Assembly: GCA_026991065.1 (NCBI GenBank)
Contig: JALXCG010000434.1
Location: 1 to 5,969, forward strand
From: Gemmatimonadota bacterium
GTDB taxonomy: Bacteria; GCA-2686955
Direction of reading: 5' to 3'
DNA length: 5,969 bases
Shown here: piece by piece, positions 1 to 5,241 of the stretch
How positions within the stretch are numbered: the first letter of the stretch is position 1
Layout: each line of letters opens with the position of its first letter
The notes under the pieces: model-generated
What the model was told of the DNA's origin: nothing
Databases searched by the model: none
What the model saw: the letters and a program-made list of their open reading frames with translations, nothing else
Made by a program: the position numbers and the translations under genes

Positions 1-650
1 GCGGTGGTCGCCGCGGAAGAGAGCGGAGCGGGGAGCGCGAGCAGAAAGAGATCCGCGCTGCCGGCCCCGGGAACCTGAACAAAGTGGAGCGGTCGCGGTG
101 GGGTAGCTTGTTGCGCGGGGGAGGGCTGCGCCGCGACTGCGCAGGTGGCCAGTTTCTTGCCGGTGACCAGGTCGGAGACCCACGCCCGGAGGGGCCGCGA
201 CTGGGCGGCGGCGTGCCCGGCTCCGGTGGGCGCGGTGGCTGCGCCGAGGCCGGCGGCGGTGAGCGTGGCGGCGCCGGCCGGTGTGGTGGGTTGGGCGCGC
301 TGGTGGACGACGCCGGGGGCGGGCGCGGCGTCGGCTGAGAGCCAGGCTGCGGCCTGGTGGGTCGCCAGTCCGTGGAGTGCGACCCGCAGAGCGGTGCCGG
401 GGTCTTCGCCGGTGCGGGCGAGAAGGCGCAACAGGCGCAACCAGCGCCCGGCGCTGAGTGGGCGGCCGCCGATGCTTGCCGGGAGCAGAGGCGCGAGCAG
501 TCCGGCTCGGCCCAGAGCGGGCAGGGCGGTGGGAGGCGCCCGGTGGGTGGTGGTGGTGGCCGGCGGCGGGCCGTCGGGGCGGAGGATGGCGCGGCGGGCA
601 ACGCGCGCGATGAGCTGCTCCGGGGAACTCTCTTTGGGGGGCTGTTTCAT
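1..650 (-). CDS. Partial gene, divergent acyl-CoA dehydrogenase-like protein (5' part, off left edge)
   Basis: The minus strand is open from an ATG at 650 to the left edge: 216 full codons with no stop, so the C-terminus is missing. The start is well supported, because AGGTGGAGG lies 7 nt upstream of the ATG. Most codons (roughly five in six) end in G or C, as in a real GC-rich gene. Residues about 45-107 contain LGRAGLLAPLLP, then IGGRPLS, then a Leu/Arg-rich helix, ARTGEDPGTAL and VALHG. This resembles the N-terminal helical domain of acyl-CoA dehydrogenases, with the usual 'aGLLgl.vPeeyGG' and 'lArgdpgtAlal..H' pattern. WVSDLVTGKKLAT (about 158-170) recalls the 'lpdlasGeklaa' strand, and SADLFLLALP fits the later 'aDlflvla' strand. 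The expected T-E-P...G-S-D FAD/substrate motif is not seen; AAQPSPAQQ stands there. A 45-50 residue Ala/Pro/Thr-rich stretch separates the two parts. It is transcribed divergently from suf. The gene call is fairly firm; the family assignment is tentative. Confidence 0.68.
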   Translation of the reverse strand, partial: MKQPPKESSPEQLIARVARRAILRPDGPPPATTTTHRAPPTALPALGRAGLLAPLLPASIGGRPLSAGRWLRLLRLLARTGEDPGTALRVALHGLATHQAAAWLSADAAPAPGVVHQRAQPTTPAGAATLTAAGLGAATAPTGAGHAAAQSRPLRAWVSDLVTGKKLATCAVAAQPSPAQQATPPRPLHFVQVPGAGSADLFLLALPAPLSSAATT

Positions 651-657
651 CCAGAAT

Positions 658-666
658 CCTCCACCT
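658..666 (-). promoter_or_regulatory. Ribosome binding site of the left-hand minus-strand gene
   Basis: Read on the minus strand this is AGGTGGAGG, a near-perfect anti-Shine-Dalgarno match with 7 nt to the ATG at 650. It is the strongest evidence that the leftward frame is translated and it fixes the start codon. Confidence 0.75.
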
Positions 667-707
667 GATTTCGCAACCCCGCTCCGGCGCATCGGTTCCA
701 GCCCTTC

Positions 708-729
708 CCGGCCGCCGGCGGGAGGCCGG
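708..729. other. GC-rich inverted repeat / possible hairpin
   Basis: CCGGCC (708-713) and GGCCGG (724-729) are perfectly complementary around a 10-nt centre that can add two more C-G pairs with a GGCG tetraloop. No T-tract follows on either strand, so it is not a standard intrinsic terminator. In DNA this rich in G and C such a repeat can arise by chance. Confidence 0.3.
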
Positions 730-754
730 ACGGGCCACGCGAAGGGACTGACGA

Positions 755-762
755 GGGAGGTG
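755..762 (+). promoter_or_regulatory. Strong Shine-Dalgarno-like sequence before a mini-ORF
   Basis: GGGAGGTG stands about 9 nt upstream of an ATG at 770. The match to the 16S rRNA tail is better than that of the regulator or sufB downstream, which is notable in a region with no annotated gene. Confidence 0.35.
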
Positions 763-769
763 TATCTCA

Positions 770-820
770 ATGTGCCGCGGCGAGTCAGGCCTGCGCTCGG
801 CGACGCGGATGGGGCCTTGA
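770..820 (+). CDS. Possible 16-residue leader peptide or short ORF
   Basis: ATG at 770 reads MCRGESGLRSATRMGP and stops with TGA at 818-820. The support is the strong Shine-Dalgarno sequence at good spacing and a TGATG stop/start overlap with a second short frame at 820. There is no homology that I recognise, and no run of a single amino acid that would mark a classical attenuator. It lies about 260 nt upstream of the regulator and upstream of the candidate suf promoter, so it would need its own promoter. It may equally be chance. I assign no function. Confidence 0.2.
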   Translation: MCRGESGLRSATRMGP

Positions 821-918
821 TGGTGGATCGGGGTTCAGTTGCCGCGAGGCCCGGGACGGTGCATCTCTTCTCCTCCGGCGGGACCCCGGCGGTCGAGCCG
901 CGCGCGCCCCGAGAATAA
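820..918 (+). CDS. Possible 32-residue short ORF coupled to the preceding one
   Basis: The ATG at 820 overlaps the TGA of the preceding short frame (TGATG) and the frame runs to TAA at 916-918, giving 32 residues. They begin MVDRGSVAARPG and end in a Pro/Arg/Glu-rich tail. I recognise no domain, signal peptide or membrane segment. The overlap is the only positive sign; a long open frame on this strand is expected from base composition alone, so this is a weak call. Confidence 0.12.
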   Translation: MVDRGSVAARPGTVHLFSSGGTPAVEPRAPRE

Positions 919-930
919 TTCGTTTGCGGC

Positions 931-960
931 TTGCTTTTCGGCACCGAAGGGGTCTATGTT
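931..960 (+). promoter_or_regulatory. Candidate sigma-70-type promoter for the suf operon
   Basis: TTGCTT (931-936) and TATGTT (955-960) are separated by 18 nt, an acceptable -35/-10 pair although each box is only a partial match to consensus. It sits in the AT-richer patch of an otherwise very GC-rich region. Transcription would start near 967, at the left arm of the inverted repeat at 967-989, and give a leader of roughly 110 nt before the regulator. The position is inference. Confidence 0.35.
937..948. promoter_or_regulatory. Short palindrome within the candidate promoter spacer
   Basis: TTCGG (937-941) and CCGAA (944-948) form a perfect 5-bp inverted repeat around CA. It falls between the proposed -35 and -10 boxes, where a bound repressor would block RNA polymerase. 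It is short, so chance is a real possibility. Confidence 0.25.
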
Positions 961-966
961 TGGAGA

Positions 967-989
967 AATCAGACCAAAACGTTCTGATT
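967..989. promoter_or_regulatory. Inverted repeat, candidate operator for the Rrf2/IscR-type regulator
   Basis: AATCAGA (967-973) and TCTGATT (983-989) are perfect 7-bp arms separated by 9 nt, a 23-bp dyad of the size bound by dimeric Rrf2 proteins. It lies immediately downstream of the candidate -10 box and about 90 nt before the regulator's ATG, a typical location for autorepression. It does not clearly match the E. coli IscR type 1 or type 2 consensus, so the regulator assignment is inference from position and symmetry. Confidence 0.45.
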
Positions 990-1080
990 CACTTTCTCGC
1001 TCTTCGCAGAGTCGGCCGGGACCACTCCCCCACTGGGTTGGGAGCGGCCGGCGGACTCAGGCCAACCCGGATCCCTTGAC

Positions 1081-1557
1081 ATGCTGAGAATAACTCGCCA
1101 GACCGATTATGGCATCGTCCTGTTGAGCCTGATGGCACAGTCGGAAGGCAAGCAGTTTACGGCGCGCAGCCTGGCCGCCGCAACCGGTTTGCCGCTGCCG
1201 ATGGTGGGCAAGATTCTGAGCGGGCTGTCGCGCGCCGGGGTTCTGGCCTCGCAGCGTGGCAATCGCGGTGGCTATCACCTGGCGCGGTCGGCGGAAAACC
1301 TCTCCGTGGCCGAGGTGCTCACCGCGCTGGAAGGGCCGATCGGGTTGACCGCCTGCACCGTCGCCGACCACGCCGCCTGCGAGCAGGAAGCCACCTGCTC
1401 GGTGCAGGGGGTGTGGTCGCGGATCAGCCGGGTTATCGAAGAGGCGCTGGGAGCGGTGAGTTTGGCGGAAGTGAGCCGCGCCGGCTTGCCCTGCGCTTGC
1501 CAGCCGGATGGCCGGGGTTTGCCCGCGGCCGACAGCGCTTCCCGGAGCAGTATCTGA
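1081..1557 (+). CDS. Rrf2/IscR-family SUF operon regulator
   Basis: This 158-residue protein is a winged-helix transcription factor that would sense Fe-S cluster status and control the suf genes behind it. MLRITRQTDYGIVLL is the usual family N-terminus, which supports the ATG at 1081 even though no good Shine-Dalgarno precedes it. The helix-turn-helix spans about residues 26-57 and the wing carries RGNRGGYHLAR (59-69), matching IscR RGPGGGYLL. Three cysteines, C92, C100 and C106, correspond to the cluster ligands of E. coli IscR (C92, C98, C104). The fourth IscR ligand, H107, is replaced by Q109 in my alignment, and position 43, a Glu in IscR that affects site choice, is Gly. The tail has an extra C-A-C pair (C138, C140) and a Gly/Ser-rich end. 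Its place at the head of the operon fits the gammaproteobacterial SUF regulator family rather than the isc operon's IscR or the unrelated cyanobacterial SufR. Confidence 0.92.
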   Translation: MLRITRQTDYGIVLLSLMAQSEGKQFTARSLAAATGLPLPMVGKILSGLSRAGVLASQRGNRGGYHLARSAENLSVAEVLTALEGPIGLTACTVADHAACEQEATCSVQGVWSRISRVIEEALGAVSLAEVSRAGLPCACQPDGRGLPAADSASRSSI

Positions 1558-1569
1558 CCGACAAGGGGT

Positions 1570-1584
1570 GGCTGAGCGCCAGCC
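1570..1584 (+). other. Small hairpin in the regulator-sufB gap
   Basis: GGCTG (1570-1574) and CAGCC (1580-1584) can pair around a 5-nt loop within the 44-nt gap, ending 17 nt before the sufB start. There is no T-tract, so it is not a terminator. It could affect mRNA processing or sufB translation, but the stem is only 5 bp. Confidence 0.25.
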
Positions 1585-1601
1585 TGTGAGTATGCACAAC
1601 C

Positions 1602-3089
1602 ATGGATTCTCCGAGCAAGGACAACACACGCCCCGCCGGAACCACCGTCGCCGGTGAGCCGATCGATGCCGTCGTCAATCAGGACTACAAGTACGGGTTC
1701 GTCACCGATCTCGCCGCGGATTCCGCGCCCCCCGGCCTGAGTGAAGAGATCATCCGCTTCATCTCGGCCAAGAAGGAGGAGCCGGAGTGGCTTCTGGAGT
1801 GGCGCCTGAAGGCCTATCGGCACTGGCTTACGCTGAAAGAGCCGACCTGGGCTCAGGTCGAATACCCGCCGGTGGATTTCCAGGACATCTGCTACTACTC
1901 GGCGCCCAAGAAGCCGAGCGATGGGCCGAAGAGCCTGGATGAGGTGGACCCCGAACTGCTGGAGACCTTCGAGAAGCTGGGGATTCCGCTGAACGAGCGG
2001 GCCGCCCTCGCCGGGGTTGCGGTCGACGCGGTTTTTGACAGCGTTTCGGTGGCCACCACCTTTAAGGAAAAGCTGGGCGACCTGGGGATCATTTTCTGCT
2101 CGTTCAGCGAAGCGGTGCGCGAGCACCCCGAGTTGGTGCGCAAATACCTGGGGTCGGTGGTACCGGCGGGCGACAATTTCTACGCCGCGCTGAACTCCGC
2201 GGTTTTCAGTGATGGCTCCTTCGCCTATGTGCCGAAGGGGGTGCGCTGTCCGATGGAGCTTTCGACTTACTTCCGCATCAACGCCGCAAAGACCGGGCAG
2301 TTCGAGCGCACTCTCCTGATCGCTGATGAGGGAGCATATGTGAGCTACCTGGAGGGGTGCACCGCCCCCATGCGGGATGAGAATCAGCTGCACGCGGCGG
2401 TGGTGGAACTGGTTGCGCTGGAAGGTGCCCACATCAAGTATTCCACGGTGCAGAACTGGTACCCGGGGGACAAAGAGGGCCGGGGCGGAATCTACAACTT
2501 TGTGACCAAGCGGGGGGCTTGCCGTGGACGGCGCTCCAAGATCTCCTGGACCCAGGTGGAGACCGGGTCGGCGATCACCTGGAAGTACCCCAGTTGTCTG
2601 CTGATCGGCGATGAGTCGGTGGGCGAGTTTTACTCGGTCGCCATGACCAACCACAAGCAGCAGGCGGACACCGGTACCAAGATGGTCCACATCGGCAAGA
2701 ACACGCGCTCGACCATCATCTCCAAGGGGATCTCCGCGGGCGAGGCGCAGAATGCCTACCGTGGCCTGGTGCGGGTGCAGAAAGGGGCGAGCGGGGCCCG
2801 CAACTATTCGCAATGCGATTCGCTTTTGCTTGGCGATCGTTGCGGAGCACATACCTTTCCCTATCTCGAAGTGCGCAACTCGTCGGCGGTGGTCGAGCAT
2901 GAGGCATCCACCTCCAAGATCGCCGAAGACCAGCTTTTTTACTGTCAAAGCCGGGGGCTTTCGGCGGAGGATGCGGTCTCCCTGATCGTCAATGGTTTCT
3001 GCAAGGAAGTTCTGCGGGAGCTGCCCATGGAGTTCGCCGTGGAGGCCCAAAAACTGCTCGGTGTGAGCCTGGAAGGTGCGGTCGGATAA
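1602..3089 (+). CDS. sufB: SufB, Fe-S cluster scaffold subunit of SufBCD
   Basis: SufB is the cytoplasmic scaffold that receives sulfur from SufS and builds an Fe-S cluster together with SufD and the SufC ATPase. The 495 residues equal the E. coli protein in length. The N-terminus has YKYGFVTDL (30-37) and [16 protein letters not shown] (60-75), both typical of SufB and not SufD. The beta-helix core follows, with YLEGCTAP (C253, next to E. coli C254, the proposed sulfur acceptor), [19 protein letters not shown] (343-361), SQCDS (C405, same number as the E. coli cluster-site Cys) and VEHEAS (E432, H433, E434). The C-terminal helices carry [12 protein letters not shown] and [12 protein letters not shown], the SufC-contact region. 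A TGA at 1587-1589 is in frame just upstream, so ATG 1602 is the first available start; its Shine-Dalgarno is weak. The stop overlaps the sufC start by one base. Confidence 0.97.
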   Translation: MDSPSKDNTRPAGTTVAGEPIDAVVNQDYKYGFVTDLAADSAPPGLSEEIIRFISAKKEEPEWLLEWRLKAYRHWLTLKEPTWAQVEYPPVDFQDICYYSAPKKPSDGPKSLDEVDPELLETFEKLGIPLNERAALAGVAVDAVFDSVSVATTFKEKLGDLGIIFCSFSEAVREHPELVRKYLGSVVPAGDNFYAALNSAVFSDGSFAYVPKGVRCPMELSTYFRINAAKTGQFERTLLIADEGAYVSYLEGCTAPMRDENQLHAAVVELVALEGAHIKYSTVQNWYPGDKEGRGGIYNFVTKRGACRGRRSKISWTQVETGSAITWKYPSCLLIGDESVGEFYSVAMTNHKQQADTGTKMVHIGKNTRSTIISKGISAGEAQNAYRGLVRVQKGASGARNYSQCDSLLLGDRCGAHTFPYLEVRNSSAVVEHEASTSKIAEDQLFYCQSRGLSAEDAVSLIVNGFCKEVLRELPMEFAVEAQKLLGVSLEGAVG

Positions 3090-3871
3090 TGAACGCCGAT
3101 ATCATGTTGAAAATCAGTGGATTGCGCGCCGGCATCAACGGCGAAGAGATCCTCCGCGGGATCGATCTCGAGGTTCGCGCCGGTGAAGTGCATGCGATCA
3201 TGGGACCCAATGGTTCCGGCAAGAGCACGCTGGCACACATCCTGAGCGGTCGTCCCGGCTACGAGGTGATGGCCGGAGAGGTGCTGTTTCAGGGCAAGGA
3301 TCTGTTGGCTCTGGAACCGGAAGAGCGTGCCTGCGAAGGGATCTTTCTCGGCTTCCAGTATCCGGTGGAGATCCCCGGGGTTAACAACAACTACTTCCTC
3401 AAGGCAGCTCTCAATGCGATTCGCAAGTATCGCGGCGAAGAGGAGCTGGATGCTTTTGATCTGCTCAAGATCATGAAAGAGAAGGCCGCGCTGGTGGAAC
3501 TCGACCCCTCGCTGCTCAATCGAGCTGTCAATGAAGGGTTTTCCGGCGGCGAGAAGAAGCGCAACGAGATTTTTCAGATGGCGGTGCTGGATCCCAAGCT
3601 CGCCATCCTGGATGAGACCGATTCGGGGCTCGATATCGATGCCCTGCGGATTGTGGCCGAGGGGATCAACCGCCTGCGCCGGAGCGACAATGCGATGATC
3701 CTGATCACTCACTATCAGCGCTTGCTCGACTATATCCAGCCTGACTACGTGCACGTGCTTTCCGGCGGTCGCATCATCAAATCGGGTGACAGTTCATTGG
3801 CGCTGGCGCTGGAGGAGCAGGGCTATGCCTGGCTCGATACTGCTCCGGGCAGCTCCGCCAAAGGGTCGTGA
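3089..3871 (+). CDS. sufC: SufC, ABC-type ATPase of SufBCD
   Basis: SufC hydrolyses ATP to drive conformational change in the SufB-SufD pair during cluster assembly; it is a soluble ABC ATPase without a membrane partner. The 260 residues contain Walker A GPNGSGKST (39-47, K45), the Q-loop LGFQYPVEIPG (Q90), the signature FSGGEKKR (151-158), Walker B LAILDETDSGLD (171-182, D175 and E176) and the H-loop H208. DETDSGLDIDAL is characteristic of SufC rather than transport ABC proteins. The ATG at 3089 overlaps the sufB TAA as TAATG. An in-frame ATG at 3104 would give MLKISGL, which aligns better with the E. coli N-terminus, so the true protein may be 255 residues. A GGAAGG at 3071-3076 is a distant Shine-Dalgarno for the first start. 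All catalytic motifs are intact. Confidence 0.97.
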   Translation: MNADIMLKISGLRAGINGEEILRGIDLEVRAGEVHAIMGPNGSGKSTLAHILSGRPGYEVMAGEVLFQGKDLLALEPEERACEGIFLGFQYPVEIPGVNNNYFLKAALNAIRKYRGEEELDAFDLLKIMKEKAALVELDPSLLNRAVNEGFSGGEKKRNEIFQMAVLDPKLAILDETDSGLDIDALRIVAEGINRLRRSDNAMILITHYQRLLDYIQPDYVHVLSGGRIIKSGDSSLALALEEQGYAWLDTAPGSSAKGS

Positions 3872-5241
3872 CGGTCATGAAAAGTAGTCAAACAGTTGCT
3901 CCCGGCGATCTCTTCGGCGCCGATCTCGCGCGCGCCCACGATGAGCTTTCTGCGCCTTCATGGCTGACCGCGCTGCGGCGCGCCGGGGAGGCTCGCTTTC
4001 GCGCCTCCGGCCTGCCGACCACGGCGCAGGAGGAGTGGCGCTACACCAGTCTGGCGGCGATCGCCAAAGGGGGCTTTCGCTGGTCAGGTGGAACCGGTGC
4101 GGGCAGGGATCTCAGCTCGGTTGCCGCATCCGCGCTGCCGGCGCTGGAGGCGGGGAGCATGCGCCTGGTGTTTGTCGACGGTGCCTATGCCGCCGACCTC
4201 TCGACGCTCGGCCCGGAGAGCGGCGCAGGTGTCTGGGTCGGCTCTCTGGCCGCCGCGCTGGCCGAATCCCCGCCGTGGCTGGAGCAACACCTGGGGCGCT
4301 ACGCCGCGCCGGATCACAGTGCCCTGGTCGGGCTCAATACCGCTTTCGCCGATGACGGCGCTCTGCTCCATCTGCCGCCCGGAACCCGTCTCTCCGGTCC
4401 GCTGCACATTCTTTTTGTCGCCGCCGGCGCGTGCGTGGCCGCCCATCCGCGGGTTCTGATCTGCGCCGGTGAGCGCAGCGCGGCAACCGTGGTGGAGGAG
4501 TATCGATCTGCCGCCGGAGCCTCGACCCACTACAACAACGCGGTGGTCGAAATGTCGCTGGGGACCGCCGCCGAGATCACCCATGTGCGTCTGGTGGCGG
4601 AGAACGAGGGTGGTTGTCACACGGCGATGGTTCAGGTGCGACAGGGGGCGGATAGTCGCTACAACTGTCACCAGGTCACCACCGGCGGTGCCCTGGTCAG
4701 GGTGGACACCCGCGTGGAGCTGGCGGCCCCGGGGGCCGAGTGTGTGTTGCGCGGTCTCTATGCGTTGCGCGGTACGATGCATGCTGACCATCACACTTTT
4801 GTTGACCATGCGAGTCCCGAGTGTCACAGCGACGAGCGCTTTAAGGGGGTTGTGGATGACGCGGCGCACGCAGTATTCAACGGCCGCGTGTTGGTTCGTC
4901 CCGACGCGCAGCAGACCGTGGCCACCCAGCAGAATCCCAATGTGTTGCTGAGCCCGGATGCTTGTGTTGACACCAAGCCCGAGCTTGAGATCTACGCCGA
5001 CGATGTGAAGTGCGAGCATGGGGCGACGATCGGTCAGATGGATCCGCTGGCGCTCTTCTATCTTCAATCTCGCGGGCTGGATCAAGCGGCGGCGCGAACC
5101 ATGTTGATCCGGGGATTCGCCGCCGAGATCATCGACGGGATCGGTGTTCCCGGTCTTGGGCAGCGCCTGCACGATGAGCTTTTTGGTAGCGCGCCGCAGC
5201 CTTCGGTGGTGGCCGCGAGTAGCGGAATGGAGAGGTCGTGA
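3868..5241 (+). CDS. sufD: SufD, scaffold partner subunit of SufBCD
   Basis: SufD is the SufB paralogue that pairs with it and with SufC in the cytoplasmic assembly complex and supports iron entry. As read from GTG 3868 it has 457 residues, slightly longer than the E. coli protein. The N-terminal helical region holds EEWRYTSLAAIAKGGF (55-70), the usual SufD W-R-Y-T motif. The beta-helix follows, with EYRSAAGASTHYNNAVVE (211-228), HHTFVDHASPECHSDERFKGV (308-328) and QQNPNVLLSPDA (354-365). The C-terminus has VKCEHGATIGQ (380-390), whose C382 and H384 correspond to the E. coli C358 and H360 linked to cluster assembly, then LFYLQSRGL for SufC contact. The GTG overlaps the sufC stop by 4 nt. An ATG at 3877, with AAGGG 11 nt upstream, is an alternative start, giving a 5-nt gap and a protein three residues shorter. 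Confidence 0.96.
   Translation: MTVMKSSQTVAPGDLFGADLARAHDELSAPSWLTALRRAGEARFRASGLPTTAQEEWRYTSLAAIAKGGFRWSGGTGAGRDLSSVAASALPALEAGSMRLVFVDGAYAADLSTLGPESGAGVWVGSLAAALAESPPWLEQHLGRYAAPDHSALVGLNTAFADDGALLHLPPGTRLSGPLHILFVAAGACVAAHPRVLICAGERSAATVVEEYRSAAGASTHYNNAVVEMSLGTAAEITHVRLVAENEGGCHTAMVQVRQGADSRYNCHQVTTGGALVRVDTRVELAAPGAECVLRGLYALRGTMHADHHTFVDHASPECHSDERFKGVVDDAAHAVFNGRVLVRPDAQQTVATQQNPNVLLSPDACVDTKPELEIYADDVKCEHGATIGQMDPLALFYLQSRGLDQAAARTMLIRGFAAEIIDGIGVPGLGQRLHDELFGSAPQPSVVAASSGMERS
5229..5235 (+). promoter_or_regulatory. Ribosome binding site of sufS
   Basis: GGAGAGG lies inside the 3' end of sufD, 5 nt before the ATG at 5241. It supports that ATG as the sufS start and coupled translation from sufD. 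Confidence 0.6.

Larger units (their letters stand above)
651..1080. other. Divergent intergenic region between the left-hand gene and the suf operon
   Basis: These 430 bp separate two divergently transcribed genes and must hold the promoters of both. Reading left to right, there is the leftward gene's ribosome binding site, a GC-rich hairpin (708-729), a Shine-Dalgarno with two short overlapping frames (755-918), and an AT-richer patch (about 910-1010) carrying a candidate rightward promoter and two inverted repeats. About 90 nt of GC-rich sequence follow, up to the regulator's ATG. No convincing promoter for the leftward gene could be picked out by eye, and no tRNA or recognised riboswitch was seen. 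Confidence 0.7.

Noticed and set aside
145-918. Long plus-strand open frame, and shorter ones at 84-338 and 357-668, across the left-hand region
   Set aside because: Their products are Arg/Gly/Ala/Pro-rich without any recognisable domain. They lie opposite the minus-strand gene that has a strong ribosome binding site, so they look like GC-driven shadow frames.
1025-1044. CTCCC/GGGAG inverted repeat as a terminator or operator
   Set aside because: Only 5 bp with a 10-nt loop, no T-tract, and in GC-rich sequence. It is mentioned only as possible leader structure.
839-1087. 82-residue plus-strand frame across the promoter region into the regulator start
   Set aside because: It crosses the AT-rich promoter patch and both inverted repeats, has no Shine-Dalgarno or domain, and overlaps the true regulator start out of frame.
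1592-1657. 21-residue frame starting at ATG 1592, just before and over the sufB start
   Set aside because: It is out of frame with sufB, has only weak ribosome binding potential, and is His/Arg-rich with no homology; most likely chance.
1275-3050. 591-codon minus-strand open frame antisense to the regulator and sufB
   Set aside because: Long antisense frames are common opposite GC-rich genes. Its product has no recognisable domain, while the opposite strand encodes a clear SufB.
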